From: Phlebopus portentosus
Taxonomy: Eukaryota > Basidiomycota > Agaricomycetes > Boletales > Boletinellaceae
NCBI GenBank assembly: GCA_037892935.1
Contig: JAYXKI010000001.1
Span: 930,001-994,000, forward strand
Direction: 5' to 3'
Length of the DNA: 64,000 nucleotides
Of the stretch, positions 12,156-25,032 are shown in pieces. The position numbers and the translations under genes were made by a program. How positions within the stretch are numbered: the first letter of the stretch is position 1; the number at the start of each line of letters is the position of its first letter. The notes beneath the pieces were generated by a model. It searched no databases and was not told the DNA's origin. It was given only the letters and a program-made list of their open reading frames with translations.

Positions 12156-13908
12156 TTAGAAATCTATAGACATCACATGGGATATACTATAGCTCACTTG
12201 TTCGTACTGAAGCGAGACGTTCTGAGGCTTCGTTGTTCTCACTTTCGAGCTGAACAGAGTCCGCTTCTTGCGACCGTTTGAGCGGCGTCGAGGCATGACC
12301 CAGGTACATTCATCCTCGTCCAGTAGGCTCAGCTGAATCAAGTAGCATATTAGATTTTGGGCTAGGTTACTATCAGGCTATAGCTTACGTTGCTATCTGA
12401 GCTCTTTGTCAGGTATACATTTGAGGTGTATGACGAGATATTGATGGTCGATGTGGTCGAGCTCCACGCTTGTTTTTCATCGTCCAGAAGGCTGCTCTGA
12501 GGGGAGGTGAGTGCTTTGGCAATAGGTCGACATCCAGGAGAACGCAGGACTGACTAAGGACTCTGTTCGGTCTTCCGAAAGGACAATTGCCTCTGGTTCA
12601 GGTACGACAAAGTCGACCTAGGAGGCAAAGTTTACTAAATAACTGGGTGGTTGACAAGTTCGTTCTACTTACCAGCGTGCTGCATTCAGAAGTATACGTC
12701 CCAGAAAGAGTGACGTCGTCGGAGTCAATCTTCTCTTTCTGCTTGTCCTCTGAGCGCTCATTTACAACTGAAGCAGAGAGAGCACGTACCCGTCGAAATG
12801 CAACGGAGAGAACGTCGCTGAGACTATTCTTGACTGTTTTTCGGATCATTTGTGGACGAGCTTTTGGCGTAATATTCTGTTATCCAGGATCAGTGATATC
12901 CTTCTTCGTCAACGATGATACAAACTCACAAACAAAGTGAGGAGCAGGCGTAAGAGCGGAAGGAGATGGTTGAAATTCGGATTGAGCGCGGGGAGTCTAA
13001 GTAGGTTCGTAGTCCACAGTTCCACGGTTATATGATCAGAAACTCTGGACGAATGCCGCCGGACCGTAATGCATATTACAATGCATGGCACGTGGAATGT
13101 CCGGCTACAAGGCAGAACCGCCAACACATCCAGAACAACATTGTATAGCGACGCCACGAGATCGATCACAGGATCAGAAGCCATATTTACTCTAACTTGG
13201 GCGGAACCGATATTCAACGAAGTATTCCATGCAATTGAAAACCTCGCCGGCATGCCCACTACATCAGCCCAACCTGCCCAACCGCAATACTGAGACGCTG
13301 GAACCTAAAATTAGCATTCAAAGACGCGGATAGCTCGGAAGCGGGTGACTGTGACACAGATTCCGGAGTAAATATGGGATTCTTTCGCTTCCGGCTCCGT
13401 TCCGACATTCTTTCCGGTGAATGAATCCAGTAAGCTCAGGTCAAATGGCTCATTGGAGAATCCCCCAGCATGGCGTGAAAGAAAAAGTGTAAACTCCCTA
13501 AACGGATTTCGTTTTCTTCTGCCGCCTAGAGAGTAAACAGGACCAGATTGTCCGAACCTCACCAGTAGTGCCAAATGGGGACGACGCCACGTTTCCGGCG
13601 CTGCGTCACTGGGCCAAGAGCAGGACCAGACCCTTGGGAGGTAGAGCACCAGGTTCTAGGATAAACGACGGCAGATTCGCGGAATAGAGCAATTCTAACA
13701 ACAAGGGCATTGCATAGACAGAGTTCAATAACGGATTGACGATTGTCATCGCAAGAGAAGTCGCCGAAGTTTCCTCTTCAAGCGACAGGTCAATGTGGAT
13801 AAGGACCGATCGATCTGTGAATATGATATCATACAATGAAACTACAGCAAGTCTATTTCAGTGCGAGAAATTGAAGCATTAATGAGAATCGGCTTACTCT
13901 TCTCCATC
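12156..13908 (-). CDS. Unrecognised multi-exon gene
   Basis: Several open segments on the minus strand can be joined. The proposed start at 13908 (MEK) is followed by an intron ending at a ctgtag, then a segment with YDIIFTDRSVLIHIDLSLEE and a leucine-rich stretch (13836-13606). Further segments are 13550-13330 (EFTLFLSRHAGGFSNEPFDL), 13305-12910 (PARFSIAWNTSLNIGSAQVR), 12849-12600 (RKTVKNSLSDVLSVAFRRVR) and a last exon at 12341-12156 with a basic stretch (MPRRRSNGRKKRTL). The basic, Ser-rich C-terminus suggests a nuclear protein. I recognise no domain, and the splice joins are uncertain. The gene lies between the methyltransferase and RVB2 genes, all on the minus strand. Confidence 0.4.
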
Positions 13909-14093
13909 CTATTGGTCTAGTCTGTCCCGCGACTGTCTAATCTTGACAAAACGAGTCGCAAAAGAACAGACGTATGATGATAACTAGAACACAATATGCG
14001 ACGGAAAATGGGAAAAAAAAACTCGGTCGCGATTCTATATCAATACCAGATTCATTGATGCCATTCGATCTGGACCGAATTCGCAAGAACAGT

Positions 14094-15818
<1,725 letters not shown>

Positions 15819-15976
15819 TCAGTCCACACCAACAAAGACGAGAATGAGAGTGCATACCATGGTTGTCTGAACTCAACTGTGGTCTCTGATGAAAAGTTGC
15901 GAAAGGTCACAGCGTGTCACGCTGAAGTCGAAAAGGATTCTCGTCACGGCGCTTTTTTTGTTACACCAGACCAGTC
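15819..15976. promoter_or_regulatory. Shared divergent promoter, RVB2 / uL2m
   Basis: Only 158 bp separates the two start codons, so both promoters must lie here or extend into the neighbouring transcripts. I see no obvious TATA box. A T-run (tttttttg) lies just before the uL2m start. Confidence 0.55.
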
Positions 15977-17177
15977 ATGTTTTCAGCAGCGAAGGCGGGT
16001 GTACGGTTGCTGAGAACGTGCTCGTCAACAAGCAGAGGAGTCCCTGGCACATTTCGGTGCTATGCGACGGAGGTCCAGCTACCATCCAACATCAATGATG
16101 CCCTCGCTCGGAATTCTGCACTTTTCAAAACATACAAGCCCGTTACTCCAGGTCTTCGACACCTTCGTCGGCCTCTTAACGATCATCTGTGGCGCGGACG
16201 TCCAATCAAAGCCTTGACTATTCCTCTAAGGAAAAAGGGAGGTCGCAATAACCAGGGCCGTATAACGATTCGTCACCGTGGCGGAGGTCACAAACGACGT
16301 CTTCGTACTGTCGACTTCATGCGTACGGACGGCGGGCCGCACGATGTTATTCGCATTGAATATGACCCTGGACGTACGGGACATATCGCTTTGATCCGTT
16401 CGCGAAGAGCAAAAGCCAACAATGGATTGCGCTACAGCTACATTATCGCACCTGAAAGCCTTAGAGCTGGAGATGTTGTACAAAGCTTTAGATGCGGTAT
16501 CCCTGCGGGAACTGTACCGGGATTTGACGGGAGATTGGACGCCTCCATGAATGTAACCGAGAACGAAGTGTCGACTAGGCAGAAATCGACGCAATCTCTT
16601 ACTATCGGTCTGCTTAGGGCAGCAACGGTCCGTACAGGAAACGTCCTTCCTCTCAAACTTATCCCACCGGGAACGCCGATTCATTGTATCTCTTTATTTC
16701 CCGAACGCCGAATGACCCTCGTACGCTCCGCTGGCACATATGCAATGGTTGTGACACATGAGGAGGATGGCAAATATTCACAAATAAAGCTACAGAGTGG
16801 CGAAGTACGAAGGGTGCTACAAGCATGCTGTGCGACAATCGGCAAGGTCAGCAACCCGTTACATAGATATCGTTCGCTCGGAAAGGCGGGGCGAAAGCGA
16901 TGGCTGGGGAGAAGACCTCATGTACGAGGTACAGCGATGAATAGGTTTGATACATGTCAATTTACATCCTGATTAAAATTGACTCCAATCGGTCTCCAGG
17001 TGTGATCATCCTCACGGAGGAGGTCGTGGCAAATCAAAGGGTAACAAGCATCCTCGTTCGATATGGGGTTGGCTCACGAAGGGCAAGCGCACGAGACGTC
17101 CTGGCCCGAAGGGTCCGAAGGGCAGCAACAAGATGGTGATTAAGGAACGCCCCAGAGGGAAGGAGAAGAGGCAGTAG
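15977..17177 (+). CDS. RML2: Mitochondrial large-subunit ribosomal protein uL2m
   Basis: Component of the mitochondrial ribosome close to the peptidyl-transferase centre. The N-terminus [20 protein letters not shown] is an Arg/Ser-rich mitochondrial targeting sequence. The uL2 core follows: [20 protein letters not shown] (RNA-binding domain) and [20 protein letters not shown]. The first exon ends in the codon for Arg of MNR at 16944. An intron (16945-16999) precedes exon 2, which begins with a Cys and gives [20 protein letters not shown], the conserved HPHGG loop, then a Lys/Arg-rich tail ending [11 protein letters not shown] at the stop (17175-17177). The intron sits right before the catalytically important loop. 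Total is about 382 residues, normal for fungal uL2m. Confidence 0.94.
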
Positions 17178-17309
17178 TTGGTTCACGTTGTCTTTCACAA
17201 TCAATAATTCATCTTCGTCTTTTCGAAAAGTTACTCGCTGTCGTCGTTCAGCTTGCATCTGAAAAGAATGAAGAAGTCGCTCACCCAAAAGGCAAGATTA
17301 TGATCTGCA

Positions 17310-17603
17310 CTATGATTCCTCTTCGCCTTCATTCGCGTCTTCATCCTCCTCATTTTGTCCCTTCTTCGGCTCTTTCTCATTCTCCAACATCCCCACTGCA
17401 TCCCTCCAGACTGTTAAGTCCGCTCCGATTCGCGCCTTTGCTTGCATGACAGCTTCGCGCAATGCGTTATAGAACTCCGAATTCGACTCGATATCAGCTG
17501 TAGGCACCTTAAACTCGTACACCTTGGAAGGCCGATGGGAATCCGGAATAACAGTGCCCGCCGGAGGATGAAGATTGCAGATGACTTTGAGTGCTTTTGA
17601 CAT
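17310..17603 (-). CDS. GON7-like subunit of the EKC/KEOPS complex
   Basis: A small acidic protein of 97 residues from the Met at 17603 (MSKALKVICNLHPPAGTVIP). The body has RPSKVYEFKVPTADIES, an amphipathic helix with LREAVMQAKARIGADLTVWR, and a glutamate-rich tail (EEDEDANEGEEES). A short N-terminal beta hairpin, one helix and an acidic tail match fungal Gon7, the small KEOPS subunit that contacts the Kae1/Pcc1 part and supports the tRNA t6A modification. Gon7 proteins diverge strongly, so the assignment rests on layout and the helix pattern. In-frame Mets upstream (17654, 17711) would add unconserved residues. The gene is convergent with uL2m (132 bp between stops). Confidence 0.55.
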   Translation of the reverse strand: MSKALKVICNLHPPAGTVIPDSHRPSKVYEFKVPTADIESNSEFYNALREAVMQAKARIGADLTVWRDAVGMLENEKEPKKGQNEEDEDANEGEEES

Positions 17604-17904
17604 TGTTACAAAGGGAAGAGCCGGTGGTGGCTGGTTGTTATGACTGAAGCTCATCAATATCGTGTGAGTGCAGATCTTCCTTTTGATCGACGCTGCCACA
17701 TATGTAAACAATAACGCCGTCTTTATTCCAAACCAGGCTTAACAACAAAGCTCATTCAACAGGTACAAATCAACCAAAACAAACAAATTCGACAGACAAA
17801 GAGCAAGAAAAAAGCGCATATGATGCTCCCGAAAGTCCTTCACAGTAATTCATGCCGATGATCCGTGTATACTTTAATCACCGCAGAGGCGTGGTAGGAC
17901 TGCT
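17604..17904. other. Intergenic region
   Basis: Promoter side of the GON7-like gene and 3' flank of the first secreted paralogue. A-rich around 17760-17820. No gene seen. Confidence 0.35.
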
Positions 17905-18679
17905 TCACAGACCTGCCAAGCCAAGGATGGTACCCAAAAGTCCCAATCCGACGCTACCGAGGATACCAGAGACGGCAGACAGGCTGTAATAGATCATCAG
18001 CATGAGGTTATTTCAAAGGAAAAGAAGCTTGTTTCTCTTTTCTTTGGGGGGGAGGGGGGGGCAGGACTTACAGGCCACCGACTGCAGTAGTGAGACCAGC
18101 GACAACAGCGCTTAGACCCACAACGAGCGTAGTCAGCGCGGCATCGATTTCGGGAATGAGAACACCGAGGATCGGAACCGCCGCGGCGCTACCAAGCAGA
18201 CTGTCTATGAGGCTGGTTATTTCCTGAATTGGTGATTAATTCTTCAGAATTGTGTTAGAATTCCCAACATTGTATTGGACTCACCTCTATGATCGCAGCG
18301 AGCTCTGCGGCAATGTCGGACACGTTCTGGCGCTTCTGGAGGGACGCTGGGACGCTGCGAGGAATGGTGGCAACCGAGTTGCGAGCGTTGTTGATCGCGG
18401 AAATGAGCTGGTTCATAAGTGGGACGACCGCAGCCTCAGTCACGTTGTTGTTCGCAACCATGTTCCCTATTGGTCGCATTAGCGGGTGCAAGTCACCCAG
18501 GAACATAGTTGGTGACACTCACTCAGCTCGGGAACGATGGTGTCGGTGGTCGACCTGAGGTTCGTGACAACATTCTGGACAGCTCCCAGGTTGGGCTGCT
18601 CAGCGGCGGGACTGGCAATAGACAGACCGCCAAGAGTCATGGAGAATGCGAAGAAGGATACGACACGAGAGAACAACAT
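17905..18679 (-). CDS. Secreted hydrophobic protein, paralogue 1 of 3
   Basis: The start at 18679 gives a signal peptide MLFSRVVSFFAFSMTLGGLS with an Ala-Ser-Pro cleavage region. Then comes GAVQNVVTNLRSTTDTIVPE and, after an intron, a helical segment (VTEAAVVPLMNQLISAINNA). A hydrophobic exon (LTTLVVGLSAVVAGLTTAVG) and a short last exon rich in Gly and Leu (LGLLGTILGLAGL) close the protein at 17905. No cysteines are visible in the exons I can join, so it is not a hydrophobin. The layout resembles small secreted proteins of agaric fungi, distantly like the hydrophobic-surface-binding HsbA type, but I cannot name a family. Two paralogues follow at 21033 and 23051. A g-rich run lies in the intron near 18046-18061. 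Confidence 0.72.
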
Positions 18680-19671
18680 AGTGTTAAAAAGCGCTTGAGG
18701 GCCTGTATGAGATGACTAGAGAGCAGTGCGAGTACTTGTTCGCCTGTTGGCCAACTTCAGTCATTTCAGTCAGTCTTTTATACCATTCTTTCTGCCACCG
18801 ATCTGAACAACTATGTTCCGCCAGTATCAACTCGTAAGGGTATGGCGTCATGAGGCAGATACTGAAAAAAATCATGAAGAAAACAGTGATCACAAGTAAG
18901 GCAGATCACAATCAATGGTGTAGAAGTTGTTGGAGAAGATCACGCTACTTTTGGGAAGAAAACAGAAGAATAGAACGGAAGTCGGTGTAAATCTGTTTCA
19001 GTTGACAGACGCTACGTACGATGAGAAAATAGTATTGTCCCAGGGGGCGAATGGCCTTGGGTTCCAACGATGCAGAATGGGCAGGACGATCTCCTTTTCC
19101 ATGGGACACGGACTTGACGCGGCTTCCAAAATATCGGCATTCGAAGTGCATGACGCACACCGGAGCGCTTACAATAATGGAGTCTTGCAGGTATCATTGT
19201 GCCGTCTATCATCTCTGAATCGTAGAAAGCACTTTGAAGGTCTACTTGCTCCAGCATAGACATTTGTTGAGAGTGTATTAGCGAGACTCAAAGAGCTTCT
19301 CGACTAAGGCGCTAGAAGCATCGTAAGTATGAGGCTCTGACTCAGATTTGCGCATCACGGACTCGACCTCGACTCAAATTCAACTCCACGGTAAGCCAGC
19401 TTCGCGGAAGAAACCGTACAACAATGATCAGAAAGATCATTCAAGTATAGAAACGAAGCTCAGGTAGCCATTGCCGATTGGGTTTAGTGGAGCGAGCGGC
19501 CACCAAGGTTGAATTCGATATTCCCAGGTACCAACGGTGCGAACAACGGAGACGGATTGCCTTTCTTGCTTTTCGACGATCACGACGCGAGCAAACCGAA
19601 ACGACCATTTTAAGCTATCAGAGGGTACAAGGAACCTCTTTTCGAGCACCTTTTTGCGGCGTTTAAGCGCA
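18680..19671. other. Intergenic region, no supported gene
   Basis: Promoter of paralogue 1 and 3' flank of the doubtful membrane gene. A plus-strand frame at 18927-19259 (110 residues) has no domain, signal peptide or intron support and overlaps an equally long antisense frame, so it is not called. A degraded paralogue could hide here, but I see no signal-peptide relic. Confidence 0.3.
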
Positions 19672-20256
19672 AAATTATTCTGATTCACGGCTTCCACGGC
19701 ACGAATCATTCAGCTCCACAATTTCGACCCTGAAAAAATTCTGTTGGATTGAGAAGATTGAATAAAGTAGGCGAACTGACTTTTTGAAATCGAAGATCTG
19801 AGATGTCGGTGCTGGTGCTGGTTCATAGTAGGCCGTTTGCAATTGCCTTTGATCATCCCAAATCTGGCTAATTGCCTTTTCAAACTCCGCGATCTGTATA
19901 TCCCAAACCGAATTTGTCAATGACCTAGTAGTATACAACAGCACAACAATCCAGATTTGCAAGGACATACAAAGTACTGTGTTGAAGGGATCAGAAGCGC
20001 AAAAGATGAAGGGGACGGGAAGAGTAAAACTCTGGACTACCGCTGCGAATCTCGGCGTTTCTTGTTCAATTGTACCTGTCAAGTTTCTTCTGAACAAATA
20101 CATCGGGGACCGTACAAAATGCGAGGCAAAGGATAATCTACTGAGAATATCGGTTCGGTATTGCTTCAGTCTTTCCAAATTAACTAACCAATAATTTTGA
20201 GTCGTTACACCGACGATTGACAGATATGTACATCCTACGAACCCTACCGCTCCCAC
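19672..20256 (-). CDS. Doubtful hypothetical membrane protein
   Basis: A frame from 20256 with hydrophobic segments (AVGFVGCTYLSIVGVTT; SLQIWIVVLLYTT) and a helical region (AEFEKAISQIWDDQRQLQTA). It reaches FDFKK, where a plausible intron (GTCAGT...TTTCAG, about 19780 to 19732) joins a short end VEIVELNDSCRGSRESE with a stop at 19672. A further minus-strand frame at 20669-20436 (RRGLFWLFVCILPSTPALMK) may be an upstream exon, giving more membrane segments. The start is uncertain. The region lies between two secreted paralogues and could be a lineage-specific gene or a decaying one. Confidence 0.3.
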
Positions 20257-21032
20257 CTCCGTGACGGACTGATTTCATATCGGTAGTCTTCACTTCTCTC
20301 CATTGAACTTTCAACAGTCAGTTTCTTCGAGGCATCCTTTCTTAACCGAAAACCTCTCGATAAGGTGGCCTAGATAATAATTCACAGCAACTAATTAGTT
20401 GGCAGAGAACTGTAGGAATAACTGATCGGAACACTCTACTGACATTTTCTGGAGGCAATATGGAACACACGGATTATCTCTATAGTATACGTGTCAAGGG
20501 AAAACCACAGAGGCCATGAAAGTTTCATAAGTGCAGGTGTCGACGGAAGAATGCATACGAACAGCCAAAAGAGTCCTCTGCGTTCCATTCGTTCGTGTCC
20601 ACTTGGACTTGTACGACTTTTGTAGTTAGAAATGTGATTGGTCGAGTCCTCAGAAGGCAGATCAAGCATCTCTTCAGAGCCCTTGATCAGTTCGAAACAT
20701 CACGTACCTTTCCCCTGTACCTCAAGATTTGAAGAGTATTTCAGGATCCTGCTTCTATGAATTGCTTCCTGATATTCAGTTCGTCCAAAATCATAATCAT
20801 CTCGTAAAACCTTGGAACGTGTTAGTGCTCTTTATCTACCCATGAAACTCTGAGTCTGTTGTATAGTTAGTCGACCAATAAATGACTCAGTCCGATACGC
20901 CACTCAAGATCAAAGTATTTTTTTTATCAAAATCATTGTCCCGGATTAACAGATTTGAAGATAGATGGAAAGCAGATAGCGTTTAAGGGGAGGAAGCTTT
21001 ATAAGTGCGACTGGTATTCACTACCGTGTTCT
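20257..21032. other. Intergenic region
   Basis: About 780 bp downstream of paralogue 2. It may include an upstream exon of the doubtful membrane gene (20436-20669, minus). Otherwise AT-rich with no signal. Confidence 0.3.
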
Positions 21033-21742
21033 TATAGCTTCAGCGCGGTGATCGTTTGAACGAAGCTGATATCTTCTAACGGTACCGTCAAACCCGCCAA
21101 GCTAGCCATACTTGTAAGCCCATCGCTCAAGACCTAAAAGGATATATACTCACAGTGTCGCTACAAGAGTAATGACACCAGCCACGATTACATCAAGGCC
21201 AAGAAGAATTTCAGCAAGGGCGAGGTCTATGCCAGATAGAAGTCCAGATAAATCTGTAATGTCCGTCGAATTTGCAAGAAGATCCAAGGTTTCGACGATG
21301 TCCTACCAGATCTGGAATCAGAACAGAATGCTGTTACATGTGAAACACCGTAGTCACTTACCGCAATAGTCTCAGCGATGAGTTCAACAAGGGTGTCGTT
21401 ACTTGCATCACTTGAGACAGGGCCAATCAAAGCGAGGGAATCCTGAGTCCCCTGAAGAGCCGAAATGAGCTCGATGACGAGTGGTCCGACGGACTCATTT
21501 GTCGCATTGCCTTCGCCAGCCAAGCCCTCTAGTATTGGATGAAGGTCAATCCTAAACTGCAGAAAAGAGCTTATAACGAGCTTACTGATCTGCGGGAGAA
21601 TATTGTTGGTGTTGGACTGAAGTGATGTGAACACATTCTGGACGGACGTCACGTCGCTGCGTGTAGCAACGGGTTTGCCGACGGCAAAGGTCCCCAAGGT
21701 AAGAGAGAAGGCAAGAAACGAGATGACATGAGTAAACAGCAT
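21033..21742 (-). CDS. Secreted hydrophobic protein, paralogue 2 of 3
   Basis: The start at 21742 gives the signal peptide MLFTHVISFLAFSLTLGTFA, then SDVTSVQNVFTSLQSNTNNI, aligned residue for residue with paralogues 1 and 3. The second exon has NESVGPLVIELISALQGTQD and the third a hydrophobic run (SGIDLALAEILLGLDVIVAG). The last exon encodes SMASLAGLTVPLEDIS and ends at 21033. This end differs from the Gly/Leu tail of the other two, so either the last exon has diverged or its splice site differs. Introns interrupt the gene at the same positions as in the paralogues. Function unknown; a secreted surface or matrix protein is the simplest reading. Confidence 0.7.
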
Positions 21743-22817
21743 GGTGATAAATGAGCGTGTTGAAGGAGCGAATGGCAAGTACGAGTAGAAAACAATAGTT
21801 TGCGCTGAACGAGACTGAGATTCTAGAGGGCATTTTATATGCGTTGGAGCTGGACACAGAATAACGACACCGCGCCCGCAATAGAAAAAGTAGAAAAGAA
21901 CTTCCCTGTTGAAATACACTCGGTGACGAGCTTCCCGGCCGCAGTCCATGGGATCCTCCAAGCGAGAATCACTTTCGTCGGTTGCGCCACAATTCCTAGG
22001 CCTCCAATACACAGAAGGTGGCTCCCATATCTTTTCAGTGTCATAAGTGCGGAGATAATAGTTATCTTGCGCCCGCATGGCCGTTTATCGCCTGGAAGAG
22101 TATTTATACTCTTGTTGTAGATCCTGCAGGAAGGTAGAAACCACCACACGTGTTCAAAAATGTTATGAAATAATACCTTTAGCAGCACATATAGTTCTTT
22201 TACCTCGAGATGTTTACAAAGGTCCCAATAAGGATAGTGAATAAGGGGGAAACACCGAATAACAATCTGCGAAAATTCTTAAAAAAAATTTTTGATTTCA
22301 GCTCCTGGTGGAAGATAAGTTTTTGCTCTGACATGATAAAATTGAATCGCTTCCTACAAGATAGATTCAGGTTTATGCATCGGCAAAATTAGACAAAGAA
22401 CGGCGGAAACAGAGTCCCAATGGGCACCTGTATCAGTCTTCGCGTGCATCAACAGACAACAGACGGGCTAAGATAGAATGAGCATGCGCAGGGAGAGAAC
22501 GCGGCGTACTACGAGTCGCCAAGCTTCAATCAACAAAGGAAGATTTTTTCTGGCAGTAGTATCAGAAGCGATCAGGGGAGAAGATGGTCTATTCTCGACC
22601 GCACTGAAGCCGCCAGATTCCCATAGGGCACTTCTGAGGAATGAGAAGACGAGTGTATACGTGATGAAAGCTGATGGAATAAGGAGTTATTGTGTGACAA
22701 CGAACTTGAAAGCGGACCGACGGGCCCGTACAATACAAATCTTCAATCTTTACATAATCAAGAGTCGAATCAATTTTCGAACTTTCAAAAGCCACGTCAT
22801 TTGAAAAGAATTCAAAT

Positions 22818-22854
<37 letters not shown>

Positions 22855-23050
22855 CACACAGATAGATAGATCTGTAAAGTAAGCACCATATTGCGAGACA
22901 CGGGATCGCGATTACATGAATTCGGGGACGACCACCGAGGGGGAAGCATGTGTTTCAAGATAATTTCTCCTCATGCACCAAATCAGTGTGGGAACTTGAA
23001 GAACGTAAGGAAGAAATGAAATTGAAGCTTAATTCCTCGAAGTAACTTCA
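21743..23050. other. Intergenic region with a dinucleotide repeat
   Basis: About 1.3 kb between paralogues 2 and 3. It includes an (AC)n microsatellite at about 22820-22850. Plus-strand frames at 22210-22392 and 22478-22804 have no recognisable protein features. Confidence 0.35.
22820..22850. repeat. (AC)n microsatellite
   Basis: An uninterrupted run of about 15 AC units directly readable in the sequence, followed by a short gata-type run (gatagataga). It lies in non-coding DNA. Confidence 0.95.
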
Positions 23051-23781
23051 TTACAGTCCAAGGAGGCCCAGCGTGAGGACAAATCCGAGGCCAGCTAGAA
23101 GTCCTCCCACTCCTTTGAGTCTGTTGAAGATCATTTGTTATCGATGGCAGCAGGAATAAGTGGTGATTGCAGAAAGACGTACAGACTACCAACGGCTAAC
23201 CCAAGGCCGACTAACGCAATATCAAGGCCCGTGAGGAGTTCAGCGAGAGCAACGTCCAGAGAGACAATAAGACCGGGGAGACCCGGAAAACCGAATGGGA
23301 TCAACTTGACTGCACCAGTAATGTCCTGAAACGGCACCGATTCAGGCGAAAACAACGTAAAAATAAAATGAACAAGAATCCTTACAGTGACTACGCCAGC
23401 GAAGGTAGTGGCAATCTCGTCCTGAGTCTGACGGCTCTTAAGCTTGATAGCCCCGCCCTGAGTAAGGGAGCTTTGAGCAGCGTTGAGTGCCGAGACGAGC
23501 TCATTGATAAGTGGTGTAATAGTCGCGGAGTTGGCTTGAGGGTTCGCTGCCGCGCTCTCTAGAGGTAAAAGGTGATCAATATGGATGTCTAGGTAATACG
23601 CAGAAGACCATAACTTACTGATCTGCGGTACGATCTGGTCAGTCTTCGACTTGAGTGTTGCAACGATGTTCTGAACAGAGGCAGCATCAGCGCGACTCTC
23701 AAGCTCGACCGGCTTGGCGACCGCGAGGATTCCGAGTGTCAAAATGAACGTGAAGAAAGACACGACGCGAGAGAACAGCAT
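23051..23781 (-). CDS. Secreted hydrophobic protein, paralogue 3 of 3
   Basis: The start at 23781 gives MLFSRVVSFFTFILTLGILA, nearly identical to the signal peptide of paralogue 1. ASVQNIVATLKSKTDQIVPQ follows. After an intron come NSATITPLINELVSALNAAQ and a long hydrophobic exon (DVALAELLTGLDIALVGLGL). The last exon (GVGGLLAGLGFVLTLGLLGL) stops at 23051. No cysteine is seen in the exons I join. Shared signal peptide, helix order, intron positions and Gly/Leu tail with paralogue 1 show tandem duplication. The upstream region contains a run of about ten C (23865-23874). Confidence 0.75.
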
Positions 23782-25032
23782 GATGCTCAGAAACGAGTTT
23801 AAGACTGAAGGACTTGGCTCGAGTAGTTAGTAGACAAGATAAAGGCTCGTCTGCTGAGCATTTCCCCCCCCCAGCAGACGCCCCTTTATAGGCAACATCC
23901 AAACCTGTAACTAAACAAGCGCAAAGCATATGACGGAATAAACGACGCCATAAGAGCACTAATCAACGTATCCATTCGGGTCGCTCTTTCTCCGTTCCGC
24001 GGGACTCAGATGGTGCAACAGATTCACTTCAGAACCGATTTCAAAAGTGCGCCAGAAGCTGCAAATCATTCATTCATTTGTAGCATCAGCAGAACAAATA
24101 ACAGAGTTTTTATTACATTACCGGCCGACAGTCACGACCCGAAATCGCATCGACCAACTTCGGCCAAGTAATGACTTTGGACCTCTGCGCTGCTGCAATG
24201 AGCACGGACAGAACAGAAAAGCAAGTCGTTATTCCATGTTTTCAGGAATTATGAAACAAAATTCGTAACCATTATCATTACTTCTCGAAGTCCTAGAAGC
24301 AAGAATTTTTCAATAGTAGATGACTATTCGCCTCAGAGACCTAGAACCAGTTTATCCAAATCTAGAGCCATGGATTTCGGGAACGAAGTCATAAGCAAGG
24401 TTTCAAACGCTTCAGAAATTTGAGACTGTCCGGATGTAGCATCTATTGAATCGAGACCATAGATCAGCACGAGCTTGTAAATTAAAGCGGAAATAGAAGG
24501 TTGCGCAATTTCAAGCCCTTTCGACGAAAGTTATTACATTGCATTGAAGACTGACACATCGCACTGATAGCATTTCAGCGACGAAACGAAGAACGACCAA
24601 GAACTGTCAAACATACTGATATTCATCTCATTCTTTGAGACACTATGCGGAGAAGCTTTTATTTCAGCCATGTACAAACATTAGGCGGAGATGTCCAGAC
24701 CGTTCATCCTTGGAGCCGATTTTAGGTTTCTTCTCGCACAGGAGACAGAAGGAAGTTACAAAACGGGTATGATGAGCAGAGAAGTAGCGAAATTAAACGC
24801 ATAAATCATACGGTCAGTAGGCAAATATAGCAAAAACAATCCGCCGAGATACTGCAACAACTGATGTGATCGATGAAGCAAAAGTGCGTGCGTTCGTAGA
24901 CTGAACATCGATGTGCGCTAATAATAATTTAGACTCCGCTTGGACAGTCACGCGTCCAGGCCGCCCGTGGCGTTACGGTTCACATTGGCTTTGGTTCTGA
25001 CCGTGACGCAAAGAATATCAATCCTACTACTC
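23782..25032. other. Intergenic region
   Basis: About 1.25 kb between divergent genes (paralogue 3 minus, UPF0396-like plus). No supported gene. Frames here are short and without protein character. Confidence 0.35.

Noticed and set aside
18043..18062. G-rich run suggesting a quadruplex or regulatory element
   Set aside because: It lies inside an intron of a secreted-protein gene and is a simple homopolymer-like run; no further evidence.
17905..18679. Secreted paralogues as hydrophobins
   Set aside because: They lack the eight-cysteine pattern; no cysteines are visible in the joined exons of paralogues 1 and 3.
18927..19259. 110-residue plus-strand frame near the secreted cluster
   Set aside because: No recognisable features and antisense frames of similar length; probably chance.
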